This document shows, piece by piece, positions 1 through 7,644 of a stretch of DNA of 64,000 bases. How positions within the stretch are numbered: position 1 is the stretch's first letter; each line of letters opens with the position of its first letter. Below the pieces are notes generated by a model, which was given only the letters and a program-made list of their open reading frames with translations, was not told the origin of the DNA and did no database searches. A program made the position numbers and the translations under genes. The DNA is from an uncultured Bacilli bacterium (lineage in GTDB: Bacteria > Bacillota_I > Bacilli_A > RF39 > UBA660). The stretch covers positions 62,001 through 126,000 of the forward strand of contig CAKOZV010000001.1 of NCBI GenBank assembly GCA_934131695.1, given 5' to 3'.

Positions 1-20
1 TAATAATACATCTAAAAGAG

Positions 21-51
21 CAGTCGTTATAAAATAATATGACTGTTTTTT
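21..51 (+). terminator. Rho-independent terminator of an upstream gene
   Basis: A stem (CAGTC paired with GACTG, extended by A/T pairs) is followed by a run of T. It lies just before the ABC transporter gene and probably ends a gene that lies outside the window to the left. Confidence 0.6.
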
Positions 52-88
52 AACTTCTAATGATATACTTATAAAGAGAAGGTGAAAT

Positions 89-2389
89 ATGTTAGATTTA
101 AAAAATATAAGTAAAAGTTATAAGACAGGTAACTTTGTTCAGCATGCTTTGAAAAAAGTAAACTTAAGTTTTAGAAAGAATGAGTTTGTAGCTATACTTG
201 GTCCATCTGGTAGTGGAAAAACAACTCTATTAAATATCATTGGTGGACTAGATAGATATGACTCAGGTGATTTAATTATTAATGGAAAGAGTACTAAAAA
301 GTTTAAAGCAACAGAATGGGATAGTTATCGTAATAACTGTGTTGGTTTTATTTTTCAATCATATAACCTAATTAGTCACATCAGTGTTTTAGAAAATGTA
401 GAAATGGCTTTAACCTTATCTGGTTATAAAAGAAAAAATAAAAGAGAAAAGGCTTTAGAAGCCTTAGATAAAGTTGGTTTAAAAGACCATGCTCATAAAA
501 GACCTAATCAATTAAGTGGTGGTCAAATGCAAAGAGTAGCAATAGCTAGAAGTTTAGTCAATAACCCTGATATAATTCTAGCAGATGAACCAACTGGAGC
601 ACTTGACTCTACTACTAGTGTGCAAATAATGAATCTTATTAAAGAAATAGCTAAAGATAAATTAGTTATAATGGTAACTCATAATCCAGAACTTGCCAAA
701 GATTATGCTAGTAGAATTATTGAATTTAAAGATGGAGAAATACTATCAGACTCTAATCCGATTAAAGAGGAAGAAATAGATACAGGAACAGTTCATATCA
801 AAAAAACAGTACTTAGTTATTTATCAGCTATTCACTTGTCATTCAATAACATTAAAACTAAAAAAGGAAGAACATTTCTTACTGCCTTTGCTGCTTCTAT
901 TGGTATAATTGGTATTGCTCTAATTCTATCACTTTCCAATGGTTTTCAACTACAAATAGATAAGTTTGAGAAAAGTACCTTATCACAAATGCCTATAACT
1001 ATTAGTAGTCAAGCTATGCAAATGGATGATGATACTCTTGAAAAACAAATGCAAACATCAACTAATAAAGAAGATAAGTATCCAACTGAAAAGATAATAA
1101 AACCAACTGAATCCGTAATGGAAAAAATAGTACATACTAACAATATAACTAAAGATTATATAAATTATATAGAAAACATTGATAGTAATCTTTTAAGCGG
1201 TATATCTTATCTTAAGAAAACAGGACTTAATCTAATAACTAAAGATAACAATAATAACTATAAAAAAGTAGATATGGCAAATAGTATGGTGTGGCAAATT
1301 TTCCCTACTAGGACACAAGACAAAGAATCAGGCATAGTAGAAGATAATTATGATGTTTTAGCAGGAAAGATAGATAGTAAAGAAGAAGGACTGATTTTAG
1401 CAATAGATTCCAAAAATGAGGTTAGTAAAACACTAATTGAATCTTTAGGATTTGATTCATCTAAAAATATATCCTTCGATGACATATTAAATAAAGAATT
1501 AAAAATAGTTACTAATAATGATTACTATAAAAAACTAGGTAATAATTTTATTCCGACTAGTAATTATGACGAAGCATATAACAATGCTAATAGTATAACG
1601 GTTAAAATAAAAGCTATTATTAGAGGAAAAGAAGATAAGGAAATGTTTACTAATCAAGCAGTAATATTTTATACTGGGGCTTTAGTTGATAAAGTTATTT
1701 CTATAAATAAAGATAGTGAGATAGTAAAAGATCAAGAAGATAAAGATTATAATATTTTAACTGGTACTAGTTTTGATGATACTACTACTAAAGATGATAT
1801 CTTAGCTTATTTAGGAGCAGATATGACACCGGCTGTTATTTATCTTTATCCAAAGGATTTTGCTAGTAAGGATAAAATAACTAGTTACTTAGATAAATAT
1901 AATAAAAATAAAGCTGATAATGATAAAATAACTTATACAGATATGGCAAAATTAATGAGTAGTTTATCTAGTGGAATAATGGATGCTATTACCGTAGTAT
2001 TAATTGCTTTTTCATCAATATCTTTAGTAGTATCTAGTATAATGATAGCTATAATTACTTATATATCTGTCTTAGAAAGAACTAAAGAAATAGGTATTTT
2101 AAGAGCTTTGGGTGCAAGAGCAAAAGATATAACTAGAGTATTTAATGCTGAAACTATGTTAATTGGTTTATGTAGTGGAATCTTAGGACTAGTTATCGCT
2201 TATCTATTAACTTTTCCAGCTAATAGAATAATTGAAAATTTGTCAGGACTAGCTTCTGTTGCTAAACTTAATCCAGTTCATGCTTTAATTCTCTTATTAA
2301 TAAGTGTATCTTTAACTGTACTTAGTGGTTTCATTCCTGCTAAGATGGCAAGTAAAAAAGACCCAGTTATTGCTCTTAGAACAGAATAG
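89..2389 (+). CDS. MacB-type ABC transporter, ATPase-permease fusion
   Basis: Membrane ABC exporter with ATPase and permease in one 766-residue chain. The N-terminal ATPase (about 1-230) has Walker A GPSGSGKTT at 38-46, signature LSGGQ at 143-147 and Walker B ILADEP near 165. A first membrane helix lies near 265-290. A long extracytoplasmic domain follows to about 630, and three helices near 635-760 form the FtsX-like permease end, with the motif ERTKEIGILRALGA. This is the MacB/FtsX architecture used for peptide, lipoprotein or toxin export and for antibiotic-peptide resistance. The substrate is not readable. The start has GAGAAGGTG 5 bases upstream, and an extended -10 (TGATATACT, 61-69) precedes it. 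It stands alone between two terminators, so it is probably monocistronic. Confidence 0.9.
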   Translation: MLDLKNISKSYKTGNFVQHALKKVNLSFRKNEFVAILGPSGSGKTTLLNIIGGLDRYDSGDLIINGKSTKKFKATEWDSYRNNCVGFIFQSYNLISHISVLENVEMALTLSGYKRKNKREKALEALDKVGLKDHAHKRPNQLSGGQMQRVAIARSLVNNPDIILADEPTGALDSTTSVQIMNLIKEIAKDKLVIMVTHNPELAKDYASRIIEFKDGEILSDSNPIKEEEIDTGTVHIKKTVLSYLSAIHLSFNNIKTKKGRTFLTAFAASIGIIGIALILSLSNGFQLQIDKFEKSTLSQMPITISSQAMQMDDDTLEKQMQTSTNKEDKYPTEKIIKPTESVMEKIVHTNNITKDYINYIENIDSNLLSGISYLKKTGLNLITKDNNNNYKKVDMANSMVWQIFPTRTQDKESGIVEDNYDVLAGKIDSKEEGLILAIDSKNEVSKTLIESLGFDSSKNISFDDILNKELKIVTNNDYYKKLGNNFIPTSNYDEAYNNANSITVKIKAIIRGKEDKEMFTNQAVIFYTGALVDKVISINKDSEIVKDQEDKDYNILTGTSFDDTTTKDDILAYLGADMTPAVIYLYPKDFASKDKITSYLDKYNKNKADNDKITYTDMAKLMSSLSSGIMDAITVVLIAFSSISLVVSSIMIAIITYISVLERTKEIGILRALGARAKDITRVFNAETMLIGLCSGILGLVIAYLLTFPANRIIENLSGLASVAKLNPVHALILLLISVSLTVLSGFIPAKMASKKDPVIALRTE

Positions 2390-2403
2390 TCTTTAAAAAG
2401 TAA

Positions 2404-2437
2404 AAAAACTTTGCTATACTTAAGTAGTAAAGTTTTT
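2404..2437 (+). terminator. Terminator hairpin overlapping the tRNA-Thr promoter
   Basis: Perfect 9-bp inverted repeat AAAAACTTT / AAAGTTTTT. It ends the ABC transporter transcript. Its loop contains an extended -10 element, TGCTATACT (2412-2420), placed to start the tRNA transcript just downstream, so one short stretch appears to act as both terminator and promoter. Confidence 0.65.
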
Positions 2438-2441
2438 ACAT

Positions 2442-2517
2442 GCCGACTTAGCTTAGCTGGTAGAGCAACGCACTCGTAACGCGTAGGTCGAAGGTTCGAA
2501 TCCTTTAGTCGGCACCA
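2442..2517 (+). tRNA. tRNA-Thr(CGT)
   Basis: Full 76-nt cloverleaf: 7-bp acceptor GCCGACT / AGTCGGC, discriminator A, encoded CCA. The D arm contains AGCTGGTAGAGC. The anticodon loop CTCGTAA places CGT at 34-36 with T33 and A37. The T loop is TTCGAAT. The anticodon stem has one A-C mismatch next to the loop. It reads ACG threonine codons. Confidence 0.95.
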
Positions 2518-2558
2518 TTAATTAATATATTCGATTATTCGACCTTCTAGATATATAT

Positions 2559-2581
2559 CAATCAGAAATGATTGTTTTTTT
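2559..2581 (+). terminator. Terminator of tRNA-Thr
   Basis: Perfect stem CAATCA / TGATTG around a GAAA loop, followed by seven T. It lies about 40 bases after the tRNA. From here to the next gene (about 2582-2769) only AT-rich leader is seen, including an extended -10 TGTTACAAT ending at 2746. Confidence 0.8.
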
Positions 2582-2769
2582 ATTTTTGAAAACCACCTTA
2601 GAAAGTTAAACACTTTAGATAAAGGATAAATGAGATGCATATCAGTGACAAAGTAAAGTTGTGTTGAATATTGATAGATGATGATATTGAATTATAATGT
2701 AAAATAATTGTAAAAAATATAATATTTCAAGCAATTGTGTTACAATGGTATTGAAAGGAAGTGCAATGT

Positions 2770-3165
2770 ATGAATGTAGATTTAAGAAAAGGGGAATATT
2801 TTAATTATGGTGATAGATACTTTGTTAAATTTAATTATGAAAACAAAGAACAACAAGATAAAATTTACAAGTTATTTAAAGAAGGATTAATTGGAAGTTA
2901 TGGTTCAAATTCTGCAAGGGCAAATGAAGGAAAAGATTATATGATGCCTTATTTTGTAGATGAAAATGAACAAATGACTCCAGAAAACACTGGAAAAATT
3001 GGTGGAACAAGTGTACCTGAAGATTTATTACCAGAGTTTATAAGAAGACTTGTTGAAGTTGATGGAGCAACTGTTAAAATTGGTGACAGTCAAATAAAAG
3101 AAAATTTTGATTATAATCAATTTGATGAAAATTTATCTTCAATTGAACGTCATAAAACTAAATAG
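2770..3165 (+). CDS. Hypothetical protein (131 aa)
   Basis: Soluble, acidic protein with no recognised domain, signal peptide or membrane segment. A GTG at 2761 in the same frame is less likely as the start, because AAAGGAAG (2754-2761) is a good ribosome site for the ATG at 2770. An extended -10 (TGTTACAAT) lies about 25 bases upstream. The sequence is rich in Asp, Glu, Lys, Asn and Tyr, and one segment (near residue 80) reads GGTSVPEDLLPEFI. No function can be assigned. Confidence 0.7.
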   Translation: MNVDLRKGEYFNYGDRYFVKFNYENKEQQDKIYKLFKEGLIGSYGSNSARANEGKDYMMPYFVDENEQMTPENTGKIGGTSVPEDLLPEFIRRLVEVDGATVKIGDSQIKENFDYNQFDENLSSIERHKTK

Positions 3166-3184
3166 TATTCTATAAAGAGTCTTT

Positions 3185-3395
3185 CCGTTTATTTTCGCTT
3201 ATTGTATTATTTATATAGATTGATTCATTATAATTGTTATTGGCGAAAAAGTTATAAGCTTCTGAGTGTCAACACTATTAAGGATTATTTGAATTTTTTA
3301 TGAAGTTCGTTTTTCATAAAAATGCACAATAAACGGTAAAAACAATAGTAAAAATAGCATAAAATGCACAATAATTCAAAAATATTGTGCATTTT
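3185..3395. repeat. Nested inverted repeats in a gene-free stretch
   Basis: Inside the gene-free interval 3166-3641, CCGTTTATT (3185-3193) is matched in inverse by AATAAACGG (3328-3336). AAAATGCACAATA occurs directly at 3319-3331 and 3361-3373, and inverted at 3383-3395. The last pair makes a perfect 13-bp hairpin with a 9-base loop. No T-tract follows, so it does not look like an ordinary terminator. It could be a small mobile-element relic, a protein-binding site or a structured RNA. Confidence 0.55.
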
Positions 3396-3552
3396 GTTGT
3401 AAAAAGTTAAAAAAAGTATATAGCAAAATTATAAATAAGAATGTAACTAATAGAAGTTAAAAAGTGTAATTATAATAAGAGATTATTAGAATTATTTGTT
3501 GATGCAAACGAAAGATATAGTAAATATAAATTTCTTCTGAAAAGTAATATTC

Positions 3553-3576
3553 CTAACTATAACAGTTAGTTTTTTC
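3553..3576 (+). terminator. Orphan terminator-like hairpin
   Basis: CTAACT / AGTTAG stem with a 5-base loop and a following T-tract. No gene ends just before it: the nearest + strand gene stops at 3165. It may end a long 3' untranslated region or an unannotated small RNA from 3396-3550. I see no convincing reading frame there. Confidence 0.55.
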
Positions 3577-3641
3577 TTTTTTATCTTGATCAAAAGAAGT
3601 ATAATATAAGTAAGAAAAAATCAATGTGTATAGGAGTAGTT

Positions 3642-4133
3642 ATGAGTAAAGAAAATACAAAGTCAAATAAATTAATAATAGTGGCGTTTACTTTATATGT
3701 TTTATTACTAACTTGGATTATTGTCTTTAAATTTAGATTAAACTTATCGGATTTAAAATATATAAGAACAATTAACATTATTCCTTTTAAAGCTAATGGA
3801 GTAGTCAATGGAATGAGAGAAACAATTATCAATTTAGTTTTATTTATTCCTTTAGGAATGTATCTAAAATATCTTTTAAATGATAGAAAAATTTTAAGTA
3901 TAATTATAATTTCTTCAACTTCACTTTTATTTGAAATATTACAATACATCTTTCATATTGGTGTATCAGATATAACAGATATTATTATGAACACTATAGG
4001 TGGTATCATAGGAATGATTTTAATGATGATATTTCTTTCAATAACTAAGAAAAATAATATATTAAATAAAACTTTAGATTATCTATTAATATTTTTACCA
4101 CTAGTAATGTTTTTAGGACTATTTATAATTTAA
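3642..4133 (+). CDS. VanZ-like family membrane protein
   Basis: Protein of 163 residues with about four membrane helices. It carries the VanZ-like signature: NIIPF after the first loop, then NLVLFIPLGMYL, LLFEILQYIF and the acidic-polar stretch SDITDIIMNTIGGIIGM. VanZ itself gives low-level teicoplanin resistance, but most family members have no known function. The ATG at 3642 is preferred over an in-frame ATG at 3624 because AGGAG sits 5 bases before it. A -10 (TATAAT, 3600-3605) lies upstream. Confidence 0.85.
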   Translation: MSKENTKSNKLIIVAFTLYVLLLTWIIVFKFRLNLSDLKYIRTINIIPFKANGVVNGMRETIINLVLFIPLGMYLKYLLNDRKILSIIIISSTSLLFEILQYIFHIGVSDITDIIMNTIGGIIGMILMMIFLSITKKNNILNKTLDYLLIFLPLVMFLGLFII

Positions 4134-4260
4134 TAAAAAGAAAGATAACAATGGTATTTTGTATAATATGGAAGATATTATAAAGGCTTACAAAAATGAT
4201 ATAATAGATGGTGAACAAATTACACTATTTTAATTATATAACTACATGAAAGGAATCGTT

Positions 4261-5121
4261 ATGAGAAAAGAAGATATTATAAGAGATGAAAGGTTTAGAC
4301 AGAAATGTAATTTATATGGTTTAAGTTGGGATGATTTTAGTTTAGGTCATCAAGAAATATATGTAAATAATTCAACAAATAATATGTGTGTATTGCTCAA
4401 TAATAATTATAATACGATAAACGTATTTGACTGGAATAAAGATTTTTGGTCTTGTTCTGATGAAAAAATGATGTACAATTATTGTAAAGTTCATGGGATA
4501 ATACCACTAAGCGAATGGTCATGTTATCCAATTCAAAAGTTTACCTTAAAACAGATAATAAAGTTATCTAATATAACTGAAATATTAGAATCCACAGATA
4601 ATCAAATAATAAGTATGAAAATAAATGGTAGCCTATATAATATTCAACAAGATAAGAATGACAAAACCATTCAACTGCTATCTTACATAAAATTTTTAGG
4701 TGATGAATTAGAACTGTACTTTACAACAAGTTATCATTTTCAATCCATTGGTCTTGAGGTTCCAGACGTTTATTCTTATCTTGAAATTCTGATTAATAAA
4801 ATAAATAATTATATCAAGAGTAATAATCAGGTATTACCAAATGATATTTTAGAACATATTGGACGAAACGGTATGAACATACATACAAGTGCAATTTTAT
4901 CAAATGTGATTGATTTAATTAAAAATGAAAAAAAAGTTGAAGACGAATCAGATGATTTAACAGTAGCAACAAATAATTTATTGAAGATACTAGATAAAAG
5001 TGCTGATGAAATAAATAATTATAAAAAAAATAACAATCCGTTATCAACTGCTGATAATTATGATTCATTTAAATCAACTGATGAAAAAAGAGTGGTATTA
5101 ACAAAGGTGAAAAATAAATAA
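4261..5121 (+). CDS. Hypothetical protein (286 aa)
   Basis: Not recognised. The N-terminal half is rich in Trp, Cys, Asn and Tyr (for example FDWNKDFWSC). The C-terminal 60 residues are Lys/Asn/Asp-rich and probably flexible. There is no signal peptide or membrane helix, so it is probably cytosolic. The start is set at 4261 because AAAGGA lies 6 bases before it; an in-frame ATG at 4246 has no ribosome site. An extended -10 (TGATATAAT, 4197-4205) precedes it. The nitroreductase gene follows after 21 bases, so they may be co-transcribed. Confidence 0.7.
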   Translation: MRKEDIIRDERFRQKCNLYGLSWDDFSLGHQEIYVNNSTNNMCVLLNNNYNTINVFDWNKDFWSCSDEKMMYNYCKVHGIIPLSEWSCYPIQKFTLKQIIKLSNITEILESTDNQIISMKINGSLYNIQQDKNDKTIQLLSYIKFLGDELELYFTTSYHFQSIGLEVPDVYSYLEILINKINNYIKSNNQVLPNDILEHIGRNGMNIHTSAILSNVIDLIKNEKKVEDESDDLTVATNNLLKILDKSADEINNYKKNNNPLSTADNYDSFKSTDEKRVVLTKVKNK

Positions 5122-5142
5122 TAGTAAGGGAGAAGATAAATA

Positions 5143-5670
5143 ATGAATAAAACATTAGAAGATTTAAAAAGTAGAAGAAGTTGTAGAAACTTCAAAAATG
5201 ATATGATAACTGAAAAAGAATTAGAGGCTGTTATAGAAACTGGTACTTATGCTCCAACTGGACATGGAAAACAATCACCAATTATTATAGCAATAACTAA
5301 TAAAGAAATACGTGATAAAGTTGCTGAAGAGAATAGAAAAATAGCTGACTTTAAAGAAGAGATTGATCCATTTTATGGAGCACCAGTTATTTTAGCAGTC
5401 TTAGCTGACAAAACTGTACCAACCTATATTTATGATGGAAGTTTAGTTCTTGGTAATATGTTAAATGCTGCTGAAAGTTTAGGCTTGGGTAGCATTTGGA
5501 TCCATAGAGCAAAGGAAGAATTTGAATTACCTTTTGGAAAAGAATTACTTAAAAATTTAGGAATAGAAGGAGACTATGAGGGGATTGGTTTTTGTGCATT
5601 AGGTTACAAAAATAAAGAAACTCCAAAAGCAACTCCTCGTAAAGATAATTATATATATTATATAAGATAA
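5143..5670 (+). CDS. Nitroreductase family FMN-dependent oxidoreductase
   Basis: Flavoprotein of 175 residues, probably a homodimer that uses NAD(P)H to reduce nitro compounds, quinones or similar. It shows the family start SRRSCRNFKND, in which the SRRS segment binds the FMN phosphate. It also has the helix YAPTGHGKQSP, the central NMLNAAESLGLGSIWI and the C-terminal GFCALGYKN with basic residues that contact flavin. The length is at the short end of the family. GGGAGAAG precedes the ATG. The real substrate is unknown. Confidence 0.88.
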   Translation: MNKTLEDLKSRRSCRNFKNDMITEKELEAVIETGTYAPTGHGKQSPIIIAITNKEIRDKVAEENRKIADFKEEIDPFYGAPVILAVLADKTVPTYIYDGSLVLGNMLNAAESLGLGSIWIHRAKEEFELPFGKELLKNLGIEGDYEGIGFCALGYKNKETPKATPRKDNYIYYIR

Positions 5671-5694
5671 TATTATTATAGGATGTGAAAATTT

Positions 5695-6210
5695 ATGAAT
5701 GAAATAATGAAAATAATGGATACTATTGAGTATGGTTTTTTAGATAATTCTTCAAATGATATCTTTAAAGATAAAGATGTAGAGCAAGTTTTTAATAAAA
5801 TTTATTATCTTATGTCACCAGAAGAATTATTAGTAAAAAAGAAAGGCGTCTGTTGGGATCAAGTGGAATTAGAAAGAAAACTATTTACAAACAATAGTAT
5901 TAAAAACAAAACATACTTCATATATGTAGATAATCATGATACACTACCATCACATACTTTTCTTGTATTTTATAAGAATAATAAAGTCTACTGGTTTGAA
6001 CATTCTTGGTATGATGAAAAAGGTATTCATGAGTATAATACTTTGAATGAGTTATTGTTAGATGTTAAAGAAAAGTTTTTAAGTAGTAGAAAAGATGAAA
6101 TAGAATCAACTGATAAAGTTCATTTATATGAATATCAAAAACCTAAAAAATATCACCTTAGTTGTGAAGAGTTTTATCAATATATATTTACTCAAGAGAA
6201 AATATATTAA
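5695..6210 (+). CDS. Transglutaminase-like cysteine-peptidase-fold protein
   Basis: Protein of 171 residues with a likely transglutaminase-like catalytic triad. The Cys is in KGVCWDQVELERKLF, the His in LPSHTFLVFY, and an acidic residue follows in the strand YWFEHSWYDE. Members are proteases or amidases, or lack enzyme activity. There is no signal peptide, so it should act in the cytosol. It follows the nitroreductase by 24 bases with GGATGTGAAA upstream. The assignment rests on motif order, not on a search. Confidence 0.65.
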   Translation: MNEIMKIMDTIEYGFLDNSSNDIFKDKDVEQVFNKIYYLMSPEELLVKKKGVCWDQVELERKLFTNNSIKNKTYFIYVDNHDTLPSHTFLVFYKNNKVYWFEHSWYDEKGIHEYNTLNELLLDVKEKFLSSRKDEIESTDKVHLYEYQKPKKYHLSCEEFYQYIFTQEKIY

Positions 6211-6241
6211 AAAATAAAGTCCTGATAGGTCATAAAGCATC

Positions 6242-6270
6242 TTGTTAAAAGCTGTTTTATATGATACTAT
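6242..6270 (+). promoter_or_regulatory. Promoter of the predicted antitoxin RNA
   Basis: TTGTTA (6242-6247), a 17-base spacer ending in TGA, then TACTAT (6265-6270): a good extended -10 promoter with correct spacing. No protein gene follows on this strand before a terminator at 6374-6411, so it should drive a short RNA. Confidence 0.65.
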
Positions 6271-6300
6271 TAGTATGTAAGTAAGACTACTTGCATACAA

Positions 6301-6344
6301 TAAAAAAAGGGAGTACTTAACTTTGCGTTGTTGAGTACTTGCCC
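6301..6344 (-). terminator. Terminator of the toxin mRNA
   Basis: Read on the minus strand: GGG, bulge CA, AGTACT, inner AAC paired with GTT, AGTACT, CCC, then seven T (the A run at 6302-6308). Its 5' arm, GGCAAGTACTCAAC, is complementary to the toxin mRNA leader at 6521-6535. Confidence 0.65.
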
Positions 6345-6373
6345 TAAAATTAAGTTATACTTAATCTAGACAG

Positions 6374-6411
6374 AGTACTTAATCTACACTTAGATTGAGT
6401 ACTATTTTTTT
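6374..6411 (+). terminator. Terminator of the predicted antitoxin RNA
   Basis: A 12-bp stem AGTACTTAATCT / AGATTGAGTACT (one G-U pair) with a 6-base loop is followed by A and seven T. On the opposite strand it overlaps the stop codon of the toxin reading frame. Confidence 0.8.
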
Positions 6412-6491
6412 ATGCATAGAATCATTAAAGAGACTATTAATAAAATGATAATTAGTATTAGAAATGAGATTAGTAAATCTTTTTTCTTCAT
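6402..6491 (-). CDS. Small hydrophobic peptide, predicted type I toxin (29 aa)
   Basis: A 29-residue peptide starting MKKKDLL, with one long Leu/Ile helix and a C-terminal CIKK: the profile of type I toxins that insert in the membrane. A strong ribosome site (GGAAGGAGG, ending at 6501) lies 9 bases before the ATG, and a full promoter (TTGTTT, 17 bases, TATAAT) lies at 6557-6585. The leader contains GAGTACTTGCC, complementary to the mRNA's own terminator arm, which predicts a 5'-3' closed inactive mRNA as in hok or bsrG. A convergent RNA covers its 3' end. The peptide sequence was not matched to a named family. Confidence 0.65.
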   Translation of the reverse strand: MKKKDLLISFLILIIILLIVSLMILCIKK

Positions 6492-6556
6492 AATATCAAG
6501 CCTCCTTCCTATAAGAAGTCGGCAAGTACTCGAACAGTTAGTATTCCCTGTGCTTA

Positions 6557-6585
6557 ATTATACTATTTGCGTTCTGTAAAAACAA
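6557..6585 (-). promoter_or_regulatory. Promoter of the small toxin gene
   Basis: Minus strand TTGTTT (6585-6580), 17-base spacer, TATAAT (6562-6557). Predicted start near 6550 gives a leader of about 59 nt. Confidence 0.65.
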
Positions 6586-6756
6586 TTTAACTATTAATTT
6601 TTTAGTAAAATCCGTAGTAATTTGAGTTAGTATTTAATTGTAAAATAACAAAAATGCTAACTATTTTTTTTAATAAAATTATGCTATACTCAATATATCA
6701 TTTGTGATTATCTAGAAAAGTATATCATAATATGATAAAAGAAAGGTTGGTTATTA

Positions 6757-7644
6757 ATGATAATTGATGTTATAAGAGGTTTTTTTATGGCACTAGCTGA
6801 TAGTGTGCCAGGAGTAAGTGGTGGAACAATAGCATTTTTAATGGGATTTTTTGATAAATTTATTAATTCATTAAATTATTTAATGAAAGGAACAAAAGAG
6901 GAAAGAATTAAATCAATAAAATTCTTAGCAAAACTATTCTTAGGATGGATTATTGGAATGGGCTTAGCTGTCACTATCTTAGCTAACTTATTTGATAAAG
7001 AAATATATAAGATGAGTTCCTTATTCTTAGGGTTTATAATAGCAGCAATTCCCGTTATGATTATTGAAGAAAAAGAGACAGTTAAAGGAAAATATATAAA
7101 TATAATATGGGCTATTGTAGGAGCTTTAGCAGTTATACTACTATCATCATTAAAGATGGGAAGTAATCTAGACCTAACTCACTTAAATATAGGAATGCTT
7201 ATCTATATCTTTATTGCTGGAATGCTTGCTATCTCTGCTATGGTTTTACCAGGAATATCAGGATCTACTATACTTTTATCATTTGGACTATATATACCAG
7301 TGATAAGCGGTGTTAAAGATTTTATTCATTTTGACTTTAGTAGTTTTCCCCTTTTATTAGCACTAGGACTTGGAATCTTGTTTGGAGTAGCTACAGTACT
7401 AAGAATAATTAAAAAACTATTAGATAAACATCGTTCTGCCATGGTATATGCTATTATTGGAATGATGTTAGGTTCATTATATGCTATAGTAATAGGACCA
7501 ACAACGCTAAAAGTACCACAAGCTGCAATGACTATTAAAACATTTAGTATTTTATTCTTTATTATAGGAGCAGTAATAGTAGTTGCTTTTCAACAACTTA
7601 AAAATCTTCCATTTTATAAAAAACAAATAGCTGAAGATGAATAA
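6757..7644 (+). CDS. DUF368 family polyprenyl-phosphate transporter (PopT-like)
   Basis: Polytopic membrane protein of 295 residues with about eight helices. It carries the two hallmark re-entrant motifs of DUF368: DSVPGVSGGTIAFLMG near residue 16 and LPGISGSTILLSFGLY near 168. DUF368 members (PopT) have been shown to return undecaprenyl phosphate across the membrane for reuse in cell-wall synthesis, and this fits the envelope-rich neighbourhood. It has its own extended -10 (TGCTATACT, ending 6690) and AAAGG before the ATG. It converges with the glycosyltransferase on the minus strand with no gap. Confidence 0.88.
   Translation: MIIDVIRGFFMALADSVPGVSGGTIAFLMGFFDKFINSLNYLMKGTKEERIKSIKFLAKLFLGWIIGMGLAVTILANLFDKEIYKMSSLFLGFIIAAIPVMIIEEKETVKGKYINIIWAIVGALAVILLSSLKMGSNLDLTHLNIGMLIYIFIAGMLAISAMVLPGISGSTILLSFGLYIPVISGVKDFIHFDFSSFPLLLALGLGILFGVATVLRIIKKLLDKHRSAMVYAIIGMMLGSLYAIVIGPTTLKVPQAAMTIKTFSILFFIIGAVIVVAFQQLKNLPFYKKQIAEDE

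Larger units (their letters stand above)
6277..6411 (+). ncRNA. Predicted type I antitoxin RNA
   Basis: About 135 nt from the promoter at 6242-6270 to the terminator at 6374-6411. It begins near a hairpin (GTATGTAAGTA / TACTTGCATAC, 6273-6298, 11 pairs with one G-U). It is fully antisense to the 3' untranslated region and last codons of the small membrane peptide gene on the opposite strand. This is the arrangement known for RatA/txpA and SR4/bsrG, where the RNA blocks the toxin mRNA. The ends are predicted, not measured. Confidence 0.6.

Noticed and set aside
4168..4233. Tiny frame of 21 codons before the 4261 gene
   Set aside because: No ribosome site, and a promoter -10 lies within it. 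Probably chance or a relic.
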